Part shown: one piece after another, positions 1-5,098 of the stretch
How the letters are laid out: the number at the start of each line of letters is the position of its first letter
Position numbering within the stretch: the first letter of the stretch is position 1
Assembly: GCA_945861995.1 (NCBI GenBank)
Contig: CAMAWZ010000058.1
Span: 1-10,342, forward strand
From: Pseudorhodobacter antarcticus
Lineage (GTDB): Bacteria; Pseudomonadota; Alphaproteobacteria; Rhodobacterales; Rhodobacteraceae
Length of the DNA: 10,342 nucleotides
Direction: 5' to 3'
Position numbers and translations under genes: made by a program
Notes under the pieces: generated by a model
The model's input: the letters and a program-made list of their open reading frames with translations, nothing else
The model's database searches: none
Told to the model about the DNA's origin: nothing

Positions 1-113
1 CAGCGGGGCGGACATCTGTGCCGCAAATTTTCATCGGCGGGGCCCATGTGGGCGGCTGCGATGACATTCACGCGCTGGATGCGGGCGGCAAGCTTGACGC
101 GATGCTGGCCTGA
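1..113 (+). CDS. grxC: Glutaredoxin, C-terminal end only (GrxC-type)
   Basis: The 5' end of this gene lies outside the window. The reading frame begins at base 3 and gives 36 residues before TGA at 111-113. The visible part contains TSVPQIFIGGAHVGGCDDIH, the second half of the glutaredoxin glutathione-binding site: T-V/S-P with the cis-proline, then the GG of the following strand and turn, then C-D-D in the helix that binds the glutathione carboxylates. This pattern fits dithiol glutaredoxins of the GrxC type, which reduce protein disulfides and mixed disulfides with glutathione in the cytoplasm. The CPYC active site would be upstream and cannot be checked, so monothiol and dithiol types cannot be fully separated. 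The next gene starts 3 nt after the stop, so the two are probably co-transcribed. Confidence 0.88.
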   Translation, partial: AGRTSVPQIFIGGAHVGGCDDIHALDAGGKLDAMLA

Positions 114-116
114 CCG

Positions 117-953
117 ATGCGGGTTGCCTTAGTTCAAATGACGTCAACCGATGACCCTGCCGCCAATTTGGCGCAGGCAGCGGCACTGGTGTCCCGCGCC
201 ATTGCAGGCGGGGCGCAGTTTGTGCTGACACCTGAATGCACCAATATGCTATCGTCCAACCGCGCACATCAAGCTGCGCACATCGTAGCCGAAGAAGATG
301 ACCCCACGCTGGCAGCATTGCGCAGTCAGGCGGCGGCGGGCGGTATCTGGCTGCTGATCGGCAGCCTTGGCGTGCAGTCGGGCGATGCGGACGCGCGCTT
401 AGCCAACCGATCCTTTTTGATCGCGCCAGACGGCGCCATTGCCGCGCGCTATGACAAAATCCATATGTTTGATGTCAATGTGTCGGAAACCGAAATCTAC
501 CGCGAATCTGCGGCCTACCGCCCTGGCGATAAGGCTATTGCCCTACAAACCCCGTTTGGCGGGGTGGGGATGACGGTCTGCTATGATCTGCGCTTTGGCC
601 ATTTGCACCGCGCCTTGGCACAGGCGGGCGCGCAGATTTTGACTGTACCTGCGGCGTTTAACCACATCACGGGGGCCGCGCATTGGGAGGTTTTGCTGCG
701 CGCCCGCGCGATTGAAACAGGGTGTTTCGTGCTGGCCCCTGCGCAAACGGGCTTTCACCCCGAACCCCTAAGCGGCGGTAAAGGGCGGCGCACCTTTGGC
801 CATTCGCTGGCCATTGCGCCTTGGGGCGAGGTTTTGGCCGATGGCGGCACCGATATGGGCGTGACTTTTGTAGATTTGGATATGGCCGAGGTTGCCCGCG
901 CCCGCGCGCGCATTCCCAGCCTGTCCCACGACCGCGCCTTCACCCAGCCATGA
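117..953 (+). CDS. Carbon-nitrogen hydrolase, Nit1-type (probable deaminated-glutathione amidase)
   Basis: A 278-residue nitrilase-superfamily enzyme of normal length. The catalytic triad is visible: Glu40 in LTPECTN, Lys114 in YDKIHMFDV and Cys155 in MTVCYDLRF. The stretch AHWEVLLRARAIETGCFVLA (about 189-208) and the later GHSLAIAPWGEVLA are typical of the Nit1/NIT branch. Characterised members of that branch hydrolyse the amide of deaminated glutathione, a damaged form made by transaminases, to alpha-ketoglutarate and Cys-Gly. The substrate here is inferred from family resemblance. The neighbouring glutaredoxin gene fits a glutathione theme. The ATG at 117 is 3 nt after the grxC stop with no clear Shine-Dalgarno sequence, suggesting translation coupled to grxC. 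Its last bases overlap the start of the MarR gene. Another omega-amidase-like substrate is possible. Confidence 0.9.
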   Translation: MRVALVQMTSTDDPAANLAQAAALVSRAIAGGAQFVLTPECTNMLSSNRAHQAAHIVAEEDDPTLAALRSQAAAGGIWLLIGSLGVQSGDADARLANRSFLIAPDGAIAARYDKIHMFDVNVSETEIYRESAAYRPGDKAIALQTPFGGVGMTVCYDLRFGHLHRALAQAGAQILTVPAAFNHITGAAHWEVLLRARAIETGCFVLAPAQTGFHPEPLSGGKGRRTFGHSLAIAPWGEVLADGGTDMGVTFVDLDMAEVARARARIPSLSHDRAFTQP

Positions 954-1390
954 GCGCGCTCAATGAGATGGCCATTGCCCTGTTTGGCGAATTATTTATG
1001 GCCGATCAACTGGCCCGAGGCCGCATTTCGCGCGTGTTGCCCAAGGGGATGGAGCTGTCGCATTTTTCAGTGCTGAACCATTTGGCGGGGCTGAACGATG
1101 AACGCACCCCCGCCCAACTGGCCCGTGCCTTTCACATCACGCGCGGGGCGATGACCAACACTTTGGCGCGGCTGGAAGCGGCAGGCCATATCCATATCCG
1201 CCCCGATTGGGATGATGCGCGGCAAAAATTCGTCGCCATCTCCCCCTCAGGGCGCGCCGCACGCGATGCGGCCGTTGCCGCCGTGGCCCCACTGATTGGC
1301 GATGTTGTGGCGGCATTGGGCATGGACAAAGTGCGCGCGGCGCTGCCTGTGCTGCGCGAGATCCGCCTGCGCATGGAGGATGGGGAGTAA
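950..1390 (+). CDS. MarR-family winged-helix transcriptional regulator
   Basis: A 146-residue protein of usual MarR size. The start is the ATG at 950, which overlaps the preceding stop as ATGA (950-953); a longer in-frame extension upstream lies inside the hydrolase gene and is rejected. The N-terminal helix (about 1-30) would form the dimer interface. Helices around 53-78 (TPAQLARAFHITRGAMTNTL...RLEAAG) form the helix-turn-helix, and residues 84-96 (RPDWDDARQKFVA) match the MarR wing with its D-x-x-D-x-R-x-K pattern. A C-terminal helix closes the dimer. The protein has no cysteine, so an OhrR-type thiol sensor is unlikely despite the glutathione-related neighbours. Its ligand and targets cannot be read from the sequence; control of its own operon is possible but no operator is evident. 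Confidence 0.9.
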   Translation: MSALNEMAIALFGELFMADQLARGRISRVLPKGMELSHFSVLNHLAGLNDERTPAQLARAFHITRGAMTNTLARLEAAGHIHIRPDWDDARQKFVAISPSGRAARDAAVAAVAPLIGDVVAALGMDKVRAALPVLREIRLRMEDGE

Positions 1391-1455
1391 GGGGCGTTGC
1401 CCCTCTGGGCCTGTGGCCCATTCACCCCAGGATATTTGCAGAGTTAGGAAGATGC
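1391..1455 (+). repeat. Repeat-like intergenic sequence with two small hairpins
   Basis: Directly after the marR stop there are two perfect short inverted repeats: GGGGC-GTT-GCCCC (1391-1403) and TGGGCC-TGT-GGCCCA (1406-1420). They are followed by a CCCC run, then GGATATTTGCAGAGTTAGGAAGATG. From memory, the layout (GC hairpins, CCCC, GGATATTT, then an A/G-rich tail ending in GAAGATG) resembles a dispersed sequence often found after genes in Rhodobacterales. Only one copy lies in this window, so its repeated nature is an inference. The strand given is the direction of marR. Confidence 0.45.
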
Positions 1456-1456
1456 A

Positions 1457-1500
1457 AAAGGCGCGCCCGTTTCGAGGCGCGCCTTTGGGGTTTTGGTTTG
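1457..1500. terminator. Strong, probably bidirectional rho-independent terminator between marR and etfA
   Basis: A perfect 11-bp inverted repeat, AAAGGCGCGCC (1457-1467) and GGCGCGCCTTT (1476-1486), encloses an 8-nt loop. On the + strand it is followed by GGGGTTTTGGTTT, a broken T-rich stretch. On the - strand the stem ends in TTT and runs into TTTTGCATCTTCC, also T-rich. It lies between the ends of the convergent genes marR and etfA and probably ends both transcripts. Confidence 0.82.
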
Positions 1501-1502
1501 GC

Positions 1503-2429
1503 TTACAGCTTTTCGATCAGCTCTGGCACAGCGGTGAACAGATCGGCGACAAGGCCGTAATCGGCAACTTGGAAAATCGGGGCTTCTTCATCTTTGTTGA
1601 TCGCCACGATGACTTTGCTGTCTTTCATGCCTGCCAGATGCTGAATCGCGCCAGAAATACCAACGGCCACATACAGTTTAGGAGCCACGACTTTGCCCGT
1701 TTGGCCAACTTGCCAATCGTTCGGGGCATAGCCGCTGTCCACGGCGGCGCGCGATGCGCCGACCGCCGCGCCCAGCTTGTCCGCCAGCTTTTCGATCAAA
1801 ACGAAATCGACTTGGCTGCCCACACCGCGCCCGCCAGATACCACAATGCCCGCCGAGGTCAGCTCGGGGCGGCCCGTGGCAGCAGTTCTGTCTTCAACCC
1901 AATTGGACAGGCCAGCATCCCCTGTGACGGATACCTTTTCCACTGCCGCATTGCCCGTGGCGGGGGCTGCCGTAAAGGCGGCGGTGCGCACGGTGAACAC
2001 CTTTTTTGTATCGGCCGATTTCACCGTTTGAATGGCGTTGCCAGCGTAGATCGGGCGCTCGAACGTAGCCTCATCGATCACGGCGATCACATCAGACATC
2101 ACCATCACGTCCAGCAGTGCCGCCACGCGCGGCAGCACGTTTTTGTTAAAGGCCGTCGATGCGCCGCAGATATGGCTGTAGTTGCCCGCAAGGCTGGCGA
2201 CCAACGCCGCCGTGCTTTCGGCCATGCCGTGGCAATAGGCGTGATCATCGGCGAACAGCACTTTGGCAACGCCTGCCAGTTTGGCGGCCTCGGCCGCTGC
2301 GGCGTCGCCGCCCGTGCCCGCAACCAGCACATGCACCTCGCCAAGCCCCGCCACTGCGGCCAAGGTTTTGCCCACGGCATCGGCCGCCAAAGCGCCATCA
2401 TTTACATCAGCAAGTAGAAGAACGGCCAT
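1503..2429 (-). CDS. etfA: Electron transfer flavoprotein, alpha subunit
   Basis: A 308-residue protein of the usual EtfA length. With EtfB it forms the FAD- and AMP-containing heterodimer that carries electrons from acyl-CoA dehydrogenases and related dehydrogenases to ETF:quinone oxidoreductase. The N-terminal domain (about 1-190) begins MAVLLLADVNDG. The C-terminal FAD-binding domain starts near RPELTSAGIVVSGGRGVGS and contains the family signature LYVAVGISGAIQHLAGMKDS, followed by KVIVAINKDEEAPIF and VADYGLVADLF. The ATG lies one base after the etfB stop, and its ribosome binding site (AGGGG, 2438-2443 region) is inside the etfB end, so the two subunits are translationally coupled. The transcript ends at the terminator at 1457-1500. 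No ETF:quinone oxidoreductase or acyl-CoA dehydrogenase gene is in the window. Confidence 0.97.
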   Translation of the reverse strand: MAVLLLADVNDGALAADAVGKTLAAVAGLGEVHVLVAGTGGDAAAAEAAKLAGVAKVLFADDHAYCHGMAESTAALVASLAGNYSHICGASTAFNKNVLPRVAALLDVMVMSDVIAVIDEATFERPIYAGNAIQTVKSADTKKVFTVRTAAFTAAPATGNAAVEKVSVTGDAGLSNWVEDRTAATGRPELTSAGIVVSGGRGVGSQVDFVLIEKLADKLGAAVGASRAAVDSGYAPNDWQVGQTGKVVAPKLYVAVGISGAIQHLAGMKDSKVIVAINKDEEAPIFQVADYGLVADLFTAVPELIEKL

Positions 2430-2430
2430 A

Positions 2431-3192
2431 TCAGATTACCCCTGCTTCATCTTTGAGTTTTGCTAGCAATTCAGCGACCGAGCCCACTTTGATACCAGCC
2501 TTGCGGCCTGCGGGCTCAACCGTTTTCAGCACTGACAGGCGCGGGGCCACATCCACGCCATAATCGGCGGGGGTTTTCAGGGCCAGCGGTTTTGCCTTTG
2601 CTTTCATGATGTTCGGCAAAGAGGCATAGCGCGGATCGTTCAGGCGCAAGTCCACGGTCACAATCGCGGGCATTTTCACCGAAATCGTCTGCAAACCGCC
2701 GTCCACTTCGCGGGTGACGGTGGCGGTATCGCCTGCAATGGCCAGTTCAGAGACAAAGGTCGCCTGAGACCAACCCAAAAGCGCGGCCAGCATTTGGCCC
2801 GTGGCATTCATATCATTATCAATGGCTTGCTTGCCTGCCAGCACCAAACCAGGCGCTTCTTCTTTTACCACAGCGGCCAGCAGTTTGGCCACGGCAAGCG
2901 GTTCGATATCAATGTTCACATCAGACGCAGCTTCGATCAGAATCGCGCGGTCTGCGCCCATCGCCAGCGCCGTGCGCAGGGTTTCTTGGGCCTGCTTCAC
3001 GCCGATGGAAACCACCACGATTTCGGTGACGATACCCTTTTCCTTCAAACGGATCGCCTCTTCGACGGCAATCTCGTCAAAGGGGTTCATCGACATTTTG
3101 ACATTGGCCAGATCGACACCCGTTCCATCCGCCTTGACGCGGACTTTCACGTTATAGTCGATCACACGTTTGACAGGCACCAGCACCTTCAT
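2431..3192 (-). CDS. etfB: Electron transfer flavoprotein, beta subunit
   Basis: A 253-residue protein, normal for EtfB. It begins MKVLVPVKRVIDYNVKV and contains MNPFDEIAVEEAIRLKE (about residues 36-52), the core fold that binds AMP structurally in this subunit. Near the C-terminal side it has the ETF-beta signature VDLRLNDPRYASLPNIMKAK; the LPNIMKAK segment corresponds to the recognition loop that docks onto partner dehydrogenases. The start has a clear Shine-Dalgarno sequence, GGAGA at 3201-3205, with an 8-nt spacer. It is followed after one base by etfA. Upstream, 126 bp separate it from the adenosyltransferase gene on the same strand, enough for its own promoter, but I see no convincing -35/-10 pair there. 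Confidence 0.97.
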   Translation of the reverse strand: MKVLVPVKRVIDYNVKVRVKADGTGVDLANVKMSMNPFDEIAVEEAIRLKEKGIVTEIVVVSIGVKQAQETLRTALAMGADRAILIEAASDVNIDIEPLAVAKLLAAVVKEEAPGLVLAGKQAIDNDMNATGQMLAALLGWSQATFVSELAIAGDTATVTREVDGGLQTISVKMPAIVTVDLRLNDPRYASLPNIMKAKAKPLALKTPADYGVDVAPRLSVLKTVEPAGRKAGIKVGSVAELLAKLKDEAGVI

Positions 3193-3200
3193 TGCGCAAT
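3191..3200. other. 10-bp perfect palindrome at the etfB start codon
   Basis: ATTGCGCAAT is a perfect palindrome lying between the etfB ribosome binding site and its ATG. It shares the 8-bp core TTGCGCAA with a second palindrome in the SDR/parC intergenic region (5043-5052). The core also occurs inside the lipoprotein gene near 7548, so it is not restricted to control regions. A regulatory role is only a possibility. Confidence 0.25.
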
Positions 3201-3318
3201 TCTCCGTTTATAGGCCCAAAGGCCAGCCCAAACTATTGCCGCCTGTCTTACAGGGCCTCGCGCGGTGATAACAGACCAAATGCGACAGAAAACGGCGGCA
3301 TGACGCCGCGGATAGGGG

Positions 3319-3891
3319 CTACCGCGCCAGCCCCGGCACCCAGAGCACGTCATCCGCCCCGTCATTGTTCGCAATGCGCCCTGCGACAAAGAACCAGTCC
3401 GACAGGCGGTTGAGGTATTTCACCGCCTCGGCATTCACTTCTTCCATCGTCGCCAGTTCCACCACGCCGCGTTCGGCACGCCGGCAGATGGTGCGGCACA
3501 GGTGCAAGTGGGCCGCCAGCGGCGAGCCGCCGGGCAGGATAAAGCTGCGCAGGGGGGTGAGGCGGGCGTTCATGACGTCAATTTCCGCCTCTAGCCGCGC
3601 GACTTGGCCTGCAATCATCCGCAGGGGCGGGTATTCGGCAGTGGCATCTTTGTACATATCGGGGGTGCAAAGGTCTGCTCCCAGATCGAACAGATCGTTG
3701 GAAATGCGTTGCAATGCTGCGTCCATGTCGCCGCGCGAATGCAGCCGCGCCATGCCAACGGTGGCGTTGGTCTCGTCCACATTGCCATAGGCCGAGACCC
3801 GCAAGCTATGCTTTGCCACGCGCGCGCCATTGCCCAACGCGGTTTCCCCAGCGTCACCCGTTTTCGTGTAGATTTTCGACAGAACAACCAT
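3319..3891 (-). CDS. Cob(I)alamin adenosyltransferase, PduO type (MMAB-like)
   Basis: A 190-residue protein of normal length. It transfers the adenosyl group of ATP to the cobalt of reduced cobalamin, making coenzyme B12. The N-terminal ATP-binding motif is IYTKTGDAGET (residues 7-17), followed by RVSAYGNVDETNATVG (31-46), a conserved trimer-interface and active-site stretch. FILPGGSPLAAHLH (117-130) leads into CRTICRRAER (132-141), which carries the conserved Arg and Glu residues of the nucleotide site. YLNRLSDWFF near the end is the other family hallmark. It is the PduO fold, not the CobA/CobO P-loop type. The ATG at 3891 follows a G-rich stretch, about 13 nt after the end of the twin-helix small protein, indicating an operon. 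The etfBA neighbours suggest a link to acyl-CoA metabolism, where B12-dependent CoA mutases work. Confidence 0.94.
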   Translation of the reverse strand: MVVLSKIYTKTGDAGETALGNGARVAKHSLRVSAYGNVDETNATVGMARLHSRGDMDAALQRISNDLFDLGADLCTPDMYKDATAEYPPLRMIAGQVARLEAEIDVMNARLTPLRSFILPGGSPLAAHLHLCRTICRRAERGVVELATMEEVNAEAVKYLNRLSDWFFVAGRIANNDGADDVLWVPGLAR

Positions 3892-3904
3892 GACTTCGCC
3901 CCCC

Positions 3905-4108
3905 CTATTTCGCGCCTAGGCCAAAATATGCCGCGCCAACGATAAAGATCACCGCAGCCGCCTTAAACACCAGCCGCAGGCGCATCAGTTTGTTCTAACG
4001 GCTGGAAGACCCCTCGCCGCCCTTGGAAAAGGTGCCAAGGCCCAGCGCCAGAATAGCGACCACGATCAGGCACAGCACTGCGCCGATGATGAAAATTGGA
4101 TTGTCCAT
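3905..4108 (-). pseudogene. Twin transmembrane helix small protein, interrupted by an in-frame TAG
   Basis: Reading from the ATG at 4106-4108 gives 37 residues, MDNPIFIIGAVLCLIVVAIL... ending KGGEGSSSR, then TAG at 3995-3997. In the same frame the sequence continues as NKLMRLRLVFKAAAVIFIVG... to a second TAG at 3905-3907, total 67 codons. The whole matches the layout of the alphaproteobacterial twin-transmembrane-helix small protein family: helix 1 (about 4-25), a glycine/polar loop, the conserved NK-[LM]-M-R-[LY]-R motif, and helix 2 (about 46-64). The stop stands just before the conserved NKLMRLR. A single change from TCG (Ser) or TAC/TAT (Tyr) would explain it. A ribosome binding site (AGAGG) precedes the ATG, and the adenosyltransferase starts 13 nt after the distal stop. 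It could be a recent nonsense mutation, a sequencing error, or two short peptides. Family function is unknown. Confidence 0.8.
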
Positions 4109-4175
4109 ATCTAACCTCTTTTGCGTTGCGCCGTATCTAAGGCATTTTCGCCGTAAAGCGAGGGGGCGTTTCGTG

Positions 4176-5003
4176 CTAACCTTTGGTAATCAGCCAATCC
4201 AAGGCCCGCGTGGGCAGAATACGGCGGGCAAATCCCATCAGGTAGGTGGGGGTTGTGACATAATAGCGCGGCCGCGGGCGGCGGGATTCCAGTGCGGCGA
4301 TCAGCTTTTTGGTCACGGCGCGCGCGGGCAGCTCGAACGGGTCAAGCCCGTATTTCTCGCCAAAAAGCCGTTCGATCAGCGGGGCGTATTCTTCGGCGCG
4401 GGCGGAATTTTTCCAATCAATCCATTTGGTCACATGGGGGCGCGCGTTTTCGCGGATGCGCGAGGTGATGGGGCCGGGTTCAATCAGAATAACCTCAATT
4501 CCCGTGCCTGCCATTTCAAGGCGCAACACGTCCGTCAGCCCTTCCATCGCGAATTTGGTGGCCACATAGGCCCCACGAAATTTCATGCCCACTAGGCCCA
4601 GAACCGAGGAGCAATTGATAATCCGCCCATGTCCCTGCGCCCGCATCAAGGGAATCACTTGGCGTGTCAGATCGTGATAGCCAAACAGGTTGGTTTCAAA
4701 AATTTCGCGCAAAGCGCCGCGCGGCAGGTCTTCGACCGCTCCCGGAATGGCGAAAGCCCCGTTGTTATACAGCGCGTCCAGCGTGCCACCCGTGCGGCGC
4801 GCCACTTCGGCCACGGCGGCGGTAATGGACGCTTCATCGGCGTAATCTAAGCAAAAGCTTTCCAGCCCCTCGGCAATCAGGCGATCAACATCCCCCTGCG
4901 CTCGGCAGGTGGCAAACACCCGCCAACCGCGCGCGCGCAGCCCATGCGCCGCATCATACCCAATGCCCGAAGAACAGCCCGTGATCAGGATAGATTTTGC
5001 CAT
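4176..5003 (-). CDS. Short-chain dehydrogenase/reductase (classical SDR)
   Basis: A 275-residue NAD(P)-dependent oxidoreductase. The start is set at the ATG at 5001-5003 (MAKSILITGCSSGIG), preceded by a G-rich Shine-Dalgarno (AAAGGGGGC); an upstream in-frame ATG adding 16 residues lacks family similarity. The Rossmann nucleotide motif TGCSSGIG is at 8-15. Arg34 after the second strand favours NADP(H). The catalytic residues are Asn105, Ser133 (SS at 132-133), Tyr146 and Lys150 (YVATK). The usual NNAG motif is changed to NNGA (80-83), as in several SDRs of the retinol/17-beta-hydroxysteroid dehydrogenase-like group. The C-terminal tail is long and basic (SRRPRPRYYVTTPTYLMGFA), also seen in that group. 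The substrate is unknown. It lies 67 bp upstream of the twin-helix gene on the same strand and diverges from parC. Confidence 0.93.
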   Translation of the reverse strand: MAKSILITGCSSGIGYDAAHGLRARGWRVFATCRAQGDVDRLIAEGLESFCLDYADEASITAAVAEVARRTGGTLDALYNNGAFAIPGAVEDLPRGALREIFETNLFGYHDLTRQVIPLMRAQGHGRIINCSSVLGLVGMKFRGAYVATKFAMEGLTDVLRLEMAGTGIEVILIEPGPITSRIRENARPHVTKWIDWKNSARAEEYAPLIERLFGEKYGLDPFELPARAVTKKLIAALESRRPRPRYYVTTPTYLMGFARRILPTRALDWLITKG

Positions 5004-5042
5004 AAAGCGCCCCCTTTGCGCCTTATCTACAGGGCCGCTTCC

Positions 5043-5052
5043 CTTGCGCAAG
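5043..5052. other. 10-bp perfect palindrome in the SDR/parC divergent region
   Basis: CTTGCGCAAG is a perfect palindrome near the middle of the 95-bp gap between the divergent SDR and parC starts. Its position would suit an operator or a dimeric protein site acting on either gene. It shares the TTGCGCAA core with the palindrome at the etfB start. No convincing sigma-70 promoter could be placed on either side. The only weak candidate is for the SDR gene, TTGCGC (inside this palindrome, - strand) and TAGATA with a 16-nt spacer. Confidence 0.25.
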
Positions 5053-5098
5053 TATTTTCGATCTAGACCTGCGCCGCTCCGCGCTCTACACCGCCCCT

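Noticed and set aside
1503..2417. Long + strand open frame opposite etfA (within 1296-2417)
   Set aside because: It is antisense to a clear EtfA protein and its translation shows no family motif; long opposite frames are expected in GC-rich DNA.
3207..3212. TATAAA on the - strand as a -10 box for etfB
   Set aside because: It lies directly against the etfB ribosome binding site, so the transcript would start inside or after the Shine-Dalgarno. No good -35 is at the right distance.
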